Assembly (NCBI GenBank): GCA_009746045.1
Contig: RPFO01000819.1
Location: 248,001-312,000 of the forward strand
Direction of reading: 5' to 3'
Source: Mesostigma viride
Taxonomy: Eukaryota; Streptophyta; Mesostigmatophyceae; Mesostigmatales; Mesostigmataceae
DNA length: 64,000 nt
The position numbers and the translations under genes were made by a program. How positions within the stretch are numbered: the first letter of the stretch is position 1; each line of letters begins with the position of its first letter. The notes beneath the pieces were generated by a model, which worked only from the letters and a program-made list of their open reading frames with translations, made no database searches and was not told the origin of the DNA. This document shows positions 46,201 to 55,265 of this stretch, piece after piece.

Positions 46201-48558
46201 TGTCTATTTACCCAGTAACCTCAGCAGCGCGCCTAACTAAACCAGAAACTTCACCGACGCGTGTTTTTAACCAGTAAACTTCACCAGCGTTGGGCAGCGC
46301 ACCTATGTAGCCAGTGATTTCACCAGCGCATCTTTTTAACCAATGGGCAGAGTGGGCACGAGTCCACTTAACTGATTACTTTTGTTGAACGCATGACAGC
46401 ATTGAGAGGTTGGCCAGCGAGAAACGATGAGTTAACAGGGCAACCTCAAGGGCAGCGTGGATTAGACCATGGATGCGCAATGGTTTGTTAGGCACACCAT
46501 ACCCCGTCGCTCACTTGGTCAACGCCTCAAGCCCACCACGCACTGGATCCACACCCCAACTCCTTCACGCACTTTATCCAAGCCCCAACCCCTTCACTCA
46601 CTGGATTTACGCCCCAGCCCCTCCACTCACTTGACCCAAGCGTGCGGGTTCTCCTTTGCGATCGGGGAGCCCACATATCCCCGCACCAGGCACATGTACA
46701 GCGACCGCACTTGCTCCCTCGTCACCGCGTCCCACAGGGTGGTCCCCTCCCCCAGGGACATAGGCACCTCCCTCAGAAGCTCATCCCTGGCAGCTCGTCC
46801 TCTTGTAACACCTGTCGGCGTCACGGCGCGGCCTTCCCCCTCATTGGATGCCATCACAGCATCAAGCGACGATATTGGTGCCTGCTTTGCGTGGCCGGTG
46901 ACAAGAACAACGTTCGATGGCACTGCTGTACCAACATGGAGTCCGCGCTGGGAGCCAGGGCGCTCTTGCCCCCCAACGTTGGTCGGCCTGTCATCTCCCT
47001 CTTGCCCTGCTGCTGCCAGCCTGTCAACCGCGGAGCATCGCGTATCATCCCCCGACGAGCTTCCCCCGCCTGCCTGCATGGATACCTCGCCCACCGTGCC
47101 TTGCGTGGGTGGCGACGCTTTGCCCTCTCTCTCATTTCCCTCTGGTGGGGACACGGCATCCTCAAAGACAGCCCGAATGTGGCCCACCAGATCGCGACAG
47201 CTGTCGTGCTCGCACCACTGCCGGCCCCCCACGAGCAGGTCCGACCAGTAGGCCACTACCAGGTCCAGCGGCCAGGGACCGCCCTGGGTGGCCAGTGCCC
47301 GCTCCATCGCCGCTGCCGCTGTCAGAATAACCTTCGATACAGCAGGGGAGATGCTGGCGCCGTCACCCGCAAAGACGGCGTGTCGGGGGGCAGTAGAAGC
47401 AGCAGAGGCTGGTGACGATGGCATAGACGGCGGCGCTGCCATGAAGGCATGGGAGGGGGAGTCGGAGCGGCGGGGGGAGGGTGTGCGGCCACCGACAGGC
47501 TCCGGTGCCGGCCGCCCCCCTGCCTGCCAGATCATGCTGCCACCCGTTCGCAGGAGTGACAGCAGGAGGTGCTGCACGCGCGGCAGCAGGAATAAGTCCG
47601 GCGCCCGGCGGGACAGATCCCCCATGGCCCGTACTGCGGCGGCCGCCGATGCGGCGGGTGAGGGTGTGGCGGCACCGGGAGGGGATGCGTTGGAGACCTG
47701 TGAGTGCGCGATGTTGGAGGCATGAGTGGGATGGGATGGGACCGGGGTGGTGGATGCGGATGAGCTGACCGTGGTGGACATGCCGCCAGCGGGGCCGCTA
47801 GCGCATGCGTCCGTGACAAGCCTCAGCAGCAACTCCTCTGCCAACCCCAAGTCTTTGCCCGCGTGTGCCAGCAGTGTTGCCTGGATCATGTCGGGGGCAA
47901 CCCATCCTCCTGCTATGGATGGCCCCTCCATGGGTCCATGGCTTGATTCTGGCCGCTGTCCCCACTGTGGCCCTTGTGCTGATTCTGGCCACTGCTGCCC
48001 CTGTGCGCCATGGCGAGGGGCGCCTTCTGGGGACCGATGAGGCCGGGTAGGGTCCCTGATCACGAACTCGCTTGCTGCGTCCTCGTGCAGTTTTCCCATG
48101 TGGCTACTGGCATCTCTCACCTCGGCGCCCTGGCTGGGGTGAGGAATTGCCTCACCTGGCAGGGCGCCCTGCGAAGCAGCGGCTGAAAGGCTGTCACGGG
48201 CACCGAGCTGGTTGAGGTCCATAGCTGTCGGCTGCCTCCTGGCGCCGCGCGGACCGGCCGAGGGGGATGCACCCGACGTGGTGGCAGCATCGTCAGGGCG
48301 CGGGAGTCCCGCGTCGTCCTCGGAGTCCTCGGGTACTCGTTTGACACGGCGGAGGGGGTCCAGTAGAGGCTGTCGCTTGCTATTCTTAGCCCTTCCCAAG
48401 GCAGTTAGAGGCTGGCTACCAGGGCCAGCGTCAGCTTCGTCGTCCCGTCCTCTGACACGCTTGCCGGGCTGCCCAGTAGGCTGGGCTGAATCCAGCTCGG
48501 TCCTCTGCGCGGTGGATACGGCCACATAGAAAGACACGATTGCCAACGTATAATGGTC
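28133..48558 (-). CDS. INTS1: Integrator complex subunit 1 (INTS1), multi-exon
   Basis: Large scaffold subunit of Integrator, the nuclear RNA polymerase II-associated complex that cleaves snRNA and other nascent transcripts. Exons read by splice motif and phase: 48558-46631, 46130-45737, 43887-42678, 41834-41271, 40924-40115, 39452-39369, 38670-37846, 37261-35613, 34952-34878, 34208-29274, 28265-28133. From 43887 down to 28133 every junction is phase-consistent. Blocks diagnostic of INTS1 appear in the expected order: the DUF3677 region, AEALAWLHAVV, ATLRVLMEML-like, LDPRGPARMPPEDVLRQI, WPWFSRLV and CLGSADVSIRRTA. The coding length is about 4,200 codons against ~2,190 in human, owing to low-complexity insertions. 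One short exon between 43888 and 45736 and a possible first exon near 48811-48930 are unresolved. Confidence 0.88.
29066..29118. repeat. Poly(C)/poly(G) tract in an INTS1 intron
   Basis: A run of about 24 C followed by C-rich blocks on the plus strand; in the INTS1 transcript it is G-rich and could form G-quadruplexes. Confidence 0.8.
29274..34208 (-). CDS. INTS1: INTS1 giant exon (C-terminal half)
   Basis: Acceptor CCTTTTCTCAG, donor CCTCG/GTAGGT, both phase 2. About 1,645 codons in one exon. The first ~550 are low complexity. Helical-repeat blocks follow: LLARVLPHCLEHMSPGRVPS, LVATIEHPGWVSRAVLSRLC, GLVAVLVKGTAASALR, VVTLLQAIQPYLFQRLL, LNPLVAGIAMWLCRVCG, and finally LSCHEPESVRESALALLLRL. 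Confidence 0.85.
35613..37261 (-). CDS. INTS1: INTS1 exon
   Basis: Acceptor TGTGTGCAG, donor GTCAG/GTATGA (phase 2). Starts ASVYLEYVLRHAG; ends LTDDELLAAVASVGAFAAHA and VQRRLDDMFAAV. The middle is largely disordered. The next exon, 34878-34952, is only 75 bp (RQLAAAVQALKSKAPAEGLG). Confidence 0.83.
37846..38670 (-). CDS. INTS1: INTS1 exon
   Basis: Acceptor CCCTCCACAG, donor GTG/GTGAGT, phase 0. CEILFLHLEG, VLVSHLTCRLYSLSPLVRRH, an acidic DDDEEEEE stretch and WLPGMRGLWDEVVQGLARAL follow the animal order. Confidence 0.85.
39369..39452 (-). CDS. INTS1: INTS1 28-codon exon
   Basis: Acceptor GCGTGGCTGCAG, donor CTG/GTGGGT, phase 0 in and out. WPWFSRLVPRDPGVLRRVPV aligns with the MPWLADLV...DVLPV segment of animal INTS1 and fills exactly the gap between the flanking exons. 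Confidence 0.8.
40115..40924 (-). CDS. INTS1: INTS1 exon: central helical region
   Basis: Acceptor CCCTCAAG, donor ACAG/GTACGT. Starts DSYWASLEVLLCLCVLNP, continues WRQLPTLRVLMEMLLTG, and ends LDPRGPARMPPEDVLRQI and PDLFVELTTKQ, all positionally equivalent to animal INTS1. A disordered insert of ~150 residues lies in between. Confidence 0.85.
41061..41187. repeat. (TCC)n array in INTS1 intron downstream of exon 41271-41834
   Basis: About 42 pure TCC units on the plus strand, i.e. (GGA)n in the transcript, followed by eight TGC units (41188-41211). Poly-P/S/G frames through it are artefacts. Confidence 0.9.
41271..41834 (-). CDS. INTS1: INTS1 exon between two complementary repeat arrays
   Basis: 188 codons, phase 0 at both ends (GATGAAACAG acceptor, CAA/GTGAGA donor). 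Conserved ends: VPIHEELLTRLVLMGLTASR and LDIIRRLLRRA, then LLEGIMKLCVYVLP. A ~95-residue Q/H/G-rich insert lies between them. Because it is phase 0 on both sides, skipping it would keep frame. Confidence 0.85.
42298..42514. repeat. (GGA)n array in INTS1 intron upstream of exon 41271-41834
   Basis: About 61 pure GGA units on the plus strand to 42480, then interrupted by GCA; (UCC)n in the transcript. Opposite in orientation to the array at 41061-41187. Poly-E/G frames are artefacts. Confidence 0.9.
42678..43887 (-). CDS. INTS1: INTS1 exon with alanine-rich insertion
   Basis: Acceptor CTCGTTCTCAG at 43888 fits phase 2; donor CTG/GTGGGT. Holds RLMRSCGEFLNPVAVARSLL and AEALAWLHAVVHPSLPDVTP with FSRWVYSLLFLEQPP, matching the animal WWLHTVV and LFTEQP blocks. 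Long inserts rich in A/G/P/S separate them, including a poly-alanine run at about 42830-42880 from (GCA/GCC)n codons. Confidence 0.82.
45737..46130 (-). CDS. INTS1: INTS1 exon: DUF3677 region
   Basis: Acceptor TTCTTGCAG, donor CAG/GTGGGC, phase 2 in and 0 out. Encodes LLEPWLNGTTVFRPAKSLLH, VSEDDFLTVANLLTMRLKPL and RPEYGRAALHTFLRAEM, the DUF3677 signature that defines INTS1. Confidence 0.88.
46631..48558 (-). CDS. INTS1: INTS1 exon: N-terminal region
   Basis: Acceptor TTGTTTACAG at 48559, donor GTGAGT after 46631 (phase 2). About 640 codons. The first ~350 are disordered, with basic patches such as KRVRGRDDE and KRVPEDSE that could serve as nuclear localisation signals (inference). Conserved helical repeats follow: RAPDLFLLPRVQHLLLSLLR (about 47560-47640) and WPLDLVVAYWSDLLVGG with CRDLVGHIRAVFEDAV (about 47160-47280), which correspond to the N-terminal repeats of animal INTS1. 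A possible upstream exon (48811-48930, ending SSCLATP with donor GTAACG) would join in phase 0. Confidence 0.8.
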
Positions 48559-49116
48559 CTGTAAACAATGTAAGGCTTCCGTCAAAAGAAACCCTACAAC
48601 CGATTGATAAAAAAGAAACCCTACAACCATCTGATAAACGATGACGACTGACGAGCCAATGAACAAGTGCATGTGGTGGCAAAAGCAGCTTAGGCTTTCG
48701 CACATAACCCGCATGTACGGCAAAAAGATAATGAGGGGAAATCAAAGCATTCTGTTAGCTTATAGATGTATAGAAACTAACCTTCATGGCCGACGAGCTG
48801 GGGACGTTACCGGCGTTGCCAAGCAGCTCGACACGCTGGCGCGCAGCAGCTCATCACAGACCTCTGCTGCGCGACGTCCTTCCAATTTTCCTTTGGAAAG
48901 TGAGCATAATTTCCCCATATCACGTGTCCATTTCATGCCAGGGTTTCTGGATGGGTTCCTAAACACACTCCAGAGCAGCAGAGATGGGCCTACACAAATC
49001 ATGAATTAGAACCGATCCATGCAAATTATTTCACCGATCACCGACGCCGCACGTGAGCAGTGCGTAGGGAGCACGTGATGATGGTTTGCGGTGGCAGCGC
49101 TAGCACTAGGAATTAC
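48559..49116. other. INTS1 upstream region with possible first exon
   Basis: Between INTS1 and the intergenic MITE. Minus-strand 48811-48930 could be coding (GRRAAEVCDELLRASVSSCL), with a donor-like GTAACG. Otherwise no feature seen. Confidence 0.35.
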
Positions 49117-49340
49117 AGTCATTCACGCCTTAAGTTGGGTTCGAGGTTTTTGAGGGGGGTAACTTAAGGCGTGAACCCACTGAAGGCGTGAATGACTCTA
49201 CTAAATTCTACTATTTTGAACTAAAGATAATTTAACATAGTATTCTGAACTACTATGAACTTAGAATGTCAAAATCCTATTCGACCCAACTTAAGGCGTG
49301 AACACAACTTAAGCCAACCCAACTTAAGGCGTGAATGACT
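49117..49340. mobile_element. 224-bp MITE between divergent genes
   Basis: Perfect 24-bp terminal inverted repeats: left AGTCATTCACGCC..., right ...GGCGTGAATGACT. The inner word AACTTAAGGCGTGAA recurs at about 49161 and 49288. AT-rich interior, no coding. Target duplication not certain (TAC beside the left end, CTAC beside the right). Confidence 0.75.
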
Positions 49341-49967
49341 CTACAGTGAAGCGATGCGTATTTCTGTACGCTGTATTGTGTACACACTACATACGTTTCC
49401 CATTACACAGCATACGCGTAAATACCAACCATACGTCTAGTGGGCACTGGCATAGACCAGGACTGGCATAACGCTAAACGCTTTCGTTCGCTTTACTTTT
49501 GCGAGCGCCGCCAGCAGCTACCACTGTCATGTCAGTTCTGCTCCTGCGCGCGAGGAATGAGGCAACAGACGAATGCGAGACGACTGACGACGGTATCCCA
49601 AATGTGCTGCATGTTGCCGGTTGATCTCACGTTCAGAATTTGCAACTCCGACACTTTTCAGGCCAGTTCGTATTTCCGTAAAATCAGCGAGCAAAGCGTG
49701 GTCATTTTCTGAGGTACCACGTGTGCAGATGCTTTACGTGCGGGCTCACAACTGCTTCTCCTGCTGCCACTTAGCCAGACTTCCGTACCGGCCGAGCAGG
49801 CCTTTTGGGGCGCGGCGCAAAAAATTTGGTAGAAACACCGTTTAGCGCCGCGTTCCTACGCAGATCGGCCGCCAGTCCTCCACCAGCAGGATAAACCAAA
49901 TTGCGACGACGAACGAGTTCCTTTTCTCGTCGTGTACTGTCGCCACTGTCGGATTTTGCTAGGAGCC
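49341..49967 (+). promoter_or_regulatory. Upstream region and 5' UTR of the chloroplast RNP gene
   Basis: No TATA box at a convincing distance. TCGTCGTGTACTGTCGCCAC-type sequence immediately precedes the start; GGAGCC(ATG)G is a reasonable initiation context. Nothing more can be assigned. Confidence 0.35.
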
Positions 49968-51521
49968 ATGGCGCAAACTTTCGCTCAGCAGTGCGCCTTC
50001 ACCATCGCCGCCCCGTCGTCCCTGTTTGCGGGCTCCGTGGCGGTTGATTCGAGCTCCCTGCGCCCCGCTGCCGTTCGTAGCGAGCGCTCGTCGATTGCCC
50101 AGTTCGCGTTCCGGAAGAACGTGTTCCACACCTTGGTGCAGCAATCTACGCAGAATGGCAAGCGTGCTTCTAGCTTTTCCGTTAGGGCAATGGCTGAAAC
50201 TTTCCAGGATCAGGCTACCAGTACCGCCGCCTCCACTAAGCTGTATGTTGGCAACCTGGCCTGGTCATGCGACGACGAAATGCTGAACCAGGCCTTCTCG
50301 CAGTTCGGAGAGGTCAAGGCCGCTGAGGTAATTGTCACATTTTTTTTAAATTCCACCCAATATTTTTTTTAACTTCGGTTGTGGAAAATTTTGTTGACCG
50401 GAAACTTGTCGCGTTGTCGATTTTCCATTTTGCAGGTTGTTCTCGACAGGGAATCCGGCCGTAGCCGTGGCTTTGCCTTCGTGACGATGGCGTCGCCCGA
50501 CGCCGCCGAGAAGGCCAGGAGAGGTCTTGATGGCACGGTAAGAGCTATAGTACATTTCGCTGTCTATTTGTTCCGTTCATTGCAAGGAATTTTCTTTGAA
50601 GGTCCTGACAAGGTTTGTCCCATGGGCAAGACTTTGACTCTTTTTGCTATATGCTGTTCGCTTTTTCGACCCCTCACAATTTACCTCCTGTGAACGATTC
50701 TTCGCAGGAGCTGGCCGGTCGTGCCATCCGTGTGAACTTCCCTCAGCCCAAGGGTGAGAGGGCTCCCCGTGCTGAGCGTGGCGAGCGGTCTGAGCGGTCT
50801 GAGCGCTCCGAGAGGACCTACACCCCCCGCGGTGATGGCGAGGCTGGAGATGCCAACAGGCTTTATGTTGGAAACCTGCCATGGTCCATGGATGATGGCA
50901 TGCTGGAGGATCTGTTCATGGAGTTCGGCACTGTCAACTATGCCAGGGTATGTTATTGTTTACATTAAACATATGTGCCCGTGAAAATTACGCATGTTCA
51001 GCATTGCATGCTTCACATCTGCCTTTTGTTGGTAATGTACCTTTGTCTCCCGTTTTTCTTTCTCACTTTTTATGAAGTTTTTTAGCCAAGCATTTAGTTG
51101 CTGATTCTAACCTTGCATTTTGCAATTTACGATTGTTGCCTGTGTGCTGCCGACGTGGGATTGATGGTATCAGGTTGTGATGGACCGTGATTCGGGTCGT
51201 TCCCGTGGTTTCGCCTTCGTCGCGTTGTCAACACCGGAGGAGGCGAATGAGGCCATGGCCAACCTTGATGGAGAGGTAAGCAGTCATAATGCTGCACAAT
51301 TGAGTTCGTTGCTGCCCCCTTATCCAACACGCTGTGACATAGTTGGACTAAGTTAAGTATGTATTGACTTGTTGACTGCCTGTTGCCTTGTGTCCTTACA
51401 ATGCCATAATTCCTTGGCTTTGCAGGAGATCGGTGGCCGGACAATTCGTGTTAACTTGGCCACCAAGAGCAGTGGTAACCGCGAGGGCCGTGAGCGCCGT
51501 GCACCCCGCGAACAGTGGTAG
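49968..51521 (+). CDS. Chloroplast ribonucleoprotein with two RRMs (cp29/cp31-like)
   Basis: 299 residues in five phase-0 exons: 49968-50327, 50436-50537, 50708-50947, 51174-51275, 51426-51521. Residues 1-~75 are rich in S/A/R with almost no acids, as in chloroplast transit peptides; cleavage is plausible near VRA (71-74). RRM1 spans ~91-165 with RNP2 LYVGNL (92-97) and RNP1 RGFAFVTM (131-138). A basic/acidic linker with a GERSERSERSER repeat follows (~178-190). RRM2 spans ~205-279 with LYVGNL (206-211) and RGFAFVAL (245-252). The arginine-rich tail ends REQW. Family members bind plastid mRNAs and affect stability and editing in the stroma. Unlike land-plant cp31, the acidic domain before RRM1 is short. 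The two RRMs are split by introns at equivalent positions. Confidence 0.9.
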
Positions 51522-52539
51522 ATCATCACTGATACCTGCTGCATGAACAAAGTTGTGTAGTCATTACTGGTCTTTGTTAGGTACCAATTTAGCACGCAAA
51601 AACATGCCTGCCATATAGGGTCTCATTACAAGGTAGAGGGTGGGGGGTTGAAGGAGCAAATTTTCAGGATTTGTTTCTATCACATAGGTTGGCAAAAAAT
51701 GGCAAATCTCTTCTCTCTTATGCATGTTGGCTAATGTGAGAGCATTACCAGAGCACTTCAATAAGCAGGTCAAACTAGACGTCATTGCTGTTTGGACATG
51801 TTTGTCCCATCGACTTGATTATGGCGTGCGAAATTGTGCACAGCCTTCCTGAAATGAGTTACATCAATTTTTTCTGAAGCTGTTTGAAACAAGTTTTTTA
51901 CGTTGCCAAACCAGAATGGCTGTGGTGATAATTAAAAAGCTCAGACAATCTTTTCTCTGTTACTGTAGTCCATATGACGTGGCGCTGGTCCGAGATCTGA
52001 GAAGATGGATGATGCCGGATTCACGGTGACGGAATGCAATGTACGAGAATGCTCATAACTTTTGATTAGGTCATGAAATTACACCGGAAAGTTGCATCAC
52101 TCCCCGGAAAGGAGAAGTTTTGCGGTTGGACTGTAGGTGTCAGCTGGCGATGCCTTAGGATCAGGATACGTCCGTCCTATAGTCAGCAAAAGTGGGTGCG
52201 AGAGGTCCCCAGTTCGATTCCGGCCTGGATTCATTTGCAGATCGTGTTTTGCGCGGACCGGCACTGAACGCAAATGGTTTTCACCTTTGCGGTGTGCCAA
52301 ATCAGAATACCTGGGTTGGTTGCAATAGAATTGTCTTCTCAAGACGAACACGTTGATATCATTTCCGGCAGCCATCGCCCCAGATTTCGTAATAAATCAG
52401 AAAATTACTCGGCACAGGCGGAGTTCGTCTTTTCCAGATCCGAGCTATGGCGGAATCACAGTGAACAGCCTCCCATCCTCACGTAGATGGGGAGGAAACC
52501 GTGCCCACCACCATTTAGCAGCTGCTCGCAGATGCGGAA
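51522..52539. other. RNP 3' flank; otherwise no gene
   Basis: The 3' UTR and polyadenylation site should lie in the first few hundred bases, but no canonical signal is decisive. Apart from the T-arm-like word at 52195-52235, nothing is recognised. Confidence 0.4.
52195..52235 (+). other. tRNA T-arm-like sequence (possible SINE relic)
   Basis: GAGAGGTCCCCAGTTCGATT contains the B-box pattern (GTTCGATTC), preceded by TAGTCAGCAAAAG, which is weakly A-box-like. Stem pairing is imperfect, so no tRNA gene is called. Confidence 0.3.
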
Positions 52540-52586
52540 TTAATTAATTTTAAGTAGACTCGTGCTCCCGTTGGGGAGTCACGGAA
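52540..52586 (-). repeat. LINE 3' terminal hairpin fragment
   Basis: TTAATTAATTTTAA tail followed by GTGCTCCCGTTGGGGAGTC, the same terminus as at 5192-5215 and 10960-10990, retained as a very short piece. Confidence 0.55.
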
Positions 52587-52671
52587 ACCTTAGCGACGCA
52601 GCCACCGACTGACGAGGCGGCCATTCCCGCCCCCTCCAAGCGGCATTGCACTGGACCAGCCGACGAGATCG

Positions 52672-53895
52672 ATGGATAGCCAGATCCCTCTGCCATCGGC
52701 TGCATTTTCCAGCGAGGTAATCCTTGAGGGAGCCCCCCTGGATGACGCTATCACCGACGCTGCCTGTAACCCAGTGTCTTTCATGCCCGGGCAGGTTGTA
52801 CTCGAGCACAGTTCTTTTCGCTTACCGCCGAGCAGGTGCAGGCCATCCTGCGCTACATGGCCGCCCGCAAACTTGCGATCTACGCTCCAGACAGGCCAGG
52901 CGGCACCATCCCAGAAGACGACATCGCCGACATGGAGGAGCCACAGGTTCGACTTTCTGTATTCTTGAGCCACGTGCAGGCCCCCAGCCTCCGGGCACTG
53001 GTTGCCGCCTACCAAGACGCCGAGCAAGGCCCCGCCAACACTCCACGTGCATCCCCGGAAGCAGACCTGCAACAGCTCAACAAGAAAGTCGCGGACATGG
53101 CCTCCCAGCTAGGCGACCTGTCATCTGCTATGCGCCAGGACACCGCCGAGCTACGCACCAGCATGGCTGAGGTGAAGGCAGCCCTGGCCACCTCGCCCCA
53201 GCCGGCCGCCCAATCGCCTCCCAGCTATGCAACCATGGCGAAGCAGGCAGACATTGCTAACATGATGGCGGACGCTGCACGGAGGGGGGCAGCGGCTCAC
53301 AAGACCGCAGTTGAGGACGACCAACGCTCACGCAGAATTGTGGTACGTTATTTCGAGGTCGCGGGTCCCCAGGAAACGGACCTCATGCTTGCACAACGCC
53401 TGCACCGGAGCCTCATCGTGGGCCCGGCGGCTTCATTTGGGCAACGACCGCATCCGCAGTGAGTCGGCAGCATGGATGGCAGGCCAACCTGGCCCCATCC
53501 GGGTGACCTTCACGAGTGTGGCCAGCAAGGTGAAAGTCCTGCAGGCCCGCAAGATCTTGGGCGGGAAAGGCGCGCCCAGCATCGACGATCTACTCTCCCC
53601 AGCCCAGCTCGTCATCAAGAACGGCTTGCTGGGCAGCCAGGCAGCGGTCCAGGCCAGGCGCGCCGGCATTCGCACCTACGTCCGCCTTGTCAACAACACC
53701 CCCGTTCTTTTCATCGACGGGTCCAAGCGCACGGACGTGCAAGCTCCTAACAAGCGGCACAAGCCACACTCCAAGCCAGCCCCAGCTGCATCGATCGTCG
53801 TCGTCAACCCACGTCCCTGGTATGGAGCGGCGCCCGGTAAGGGCACACCCTCGCGGCCTCGCGGTACAGTAGGCTTTGGGCACATCCTTTATTAA
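52672..53895 (+). pseudogene. LINE ORF1 of a second family, frameshifted
   Basis: Starts MDSQIPLPSAAF; shifts frame near 52830, runs 52836-53440, then shifts again near 53420. Middle part: LQQLNKKVADMASQLGDLSS, a probable coiled coil. C-terminal part: a PIRVTFTSVASKVKVLQARK block, the SPAQLVIKN block and VRLVNNTPVLFIDG, which together follow the L1-ORF1 RRM/C-terminal pattern. Ends at TAA 53893-53895. Little identity to the ORF1 at 1062-2408. Its ORF2 partner is probably 55266-57787, now separated by insertions. Confidence 0.65.
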
Positions 53896-53913
53896 TGAAC
53901 AAGCCCCTTTCCA

Positions 53914-54597
53914 TATCAAAGAGACAACCAGCGCAGGCCAGAAATCGGGAGAATCCGGACCATGGTAGCTCGAGCCTGCCGTTATCTTTTCCGCGTTTTC
54001 GAGTCGTTCAGGATGATGAAGATGAATGGTGATGGAAATGTGTATCCTTGTGCATTGAAATTATGGCTGGCTTACGCAGTTACGTGTGGAGCGACTAGAT
54101 GACCTAGACGGTGGGGCCGGAAACAGCATGCTTGATCAGGGCGTGTGTTTTGAGCCTAACTGGCCGGGAGTGTCTAGTGGTGAGCACCATTGCTGCGATC
54201 GCTCTCCCACGAGGAAATACCCGCAAATGGAAAACCACTGAAAAGGTCTAGCTAGTCAGTCATCACGTTAGCCATGCCATGATTCCAAACGTCCAAGAAC
54301 TGCACACGGTGCAAAGGCAAAAAGCCGGAGGACAGCACTTTCAAATGTGCGGCGGGAACCAAAAGCCCGCGGATGCCAGAAAACATCGTGTTGCGGCAGC
54401 GATGCGACGATGTGGACAACGAATCCAGTGCCAAGCTCGGAACGGCCGCAAAGGAGATCTGGCATCACAGGGTTCAGATGTGCGGAGATACTATGCGATC
54501 CAGCCGGTCCACGACCTGTTTGTAGAGCTTGTGCCAAGGGGCACTGCACCGAACAGATGTGGGTGACGTTGCAAAAAACATCGGACTTGACGGAGCG
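53914..54597 (-). mobile_element. 5'-truncated Penelope-like element, inverted
   Basis: Reverse-complement match to about 15737-16414. Contains the ORF's last codons, the 3' UTR and the terminal repeat, with a deletion of CATTTA near 54212. Inserted just after the LINE ORF1. Confidence 0.8.
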
Positions 54598-54900
54598 CAC
54601 CGTGCGAGCATGATCAGGATGCAAGGTCGCCCGGCACGCCACGGTCAACCCTCCCGCCAATTTACCAGCCTCACTCGCCTCCTGGCCCGCCTTGAGCGGG
54701 ACGAGGCTCAGTCGACACGCCAGTCCGGACCCCAGACAGGACGACGCATATCCGCCCTGAAAGAAAGACTCCATGCGTTGAAAAGCATTAACCCCAATCG
54801 CCACCCTCCTCCCCCCCCCCCCCCTCCGCCCCCACCCCCCCTCCAGCCGACTACCCTTCTCCACCCCCACCTCCACCCCCACCCCCCCGCTAATAGGGCA
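54598..54900 (+). other. Possible LINE inter-ORF remnant and poly(C) tract
   Basis: Reads RQFTSLTRLLARLERDEAQS and ISALKERLHALKS in one frame, with heptad-like leucines, and then C-rich sequence (54800-54895). It may belong to the interrupted LINE; not assignable. Confidence 0.35.
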
Positions 54901-55265
54901 ACGGCCCATTAATTAATTAGAAACATAATTCCGTTGGGAGTACATGTAGCACATATCCCTGAGAAGGGGCATAGGGCTTTTAATACATTCTGGGCTACTT
55001 CCTGCAAGGGTGGGAATGTAAGCTACCCTTGCTCTAGGTGCACCAGGGCACCTGCACCCTCATGATCTTCACACTATGCCCAGCTAAGGGGGAGTATGTC
55101 ATGTGGGGGAAGATCATCATGGCTATACAAGAGCTAGGGCATGGCTTCTCGACAGAGAGCATCTCTCTGCGTGGCATAGCATGGCTAAATTCTTAATGCG
55201 ACATCCATGGGGGTCCCATTATAGGCAGGGCGTGGCTAAATTCTGAAGGCATCATCCATGGCCCA
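54901..55265 (-). repeat. LINE 3' end of the ORF1-only family
   Basis: TTAATTAATTAG tail, then ATTCCGTTGGGAG, GAAGGGGCATA, CTTCCTGCAAGGGTGGGAAT and two of the ~50-bp tandem units. Reverse-strand 3' fragment like 600-1010, lying directly upstream of the ORF2 start. Confidence 0.65.
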
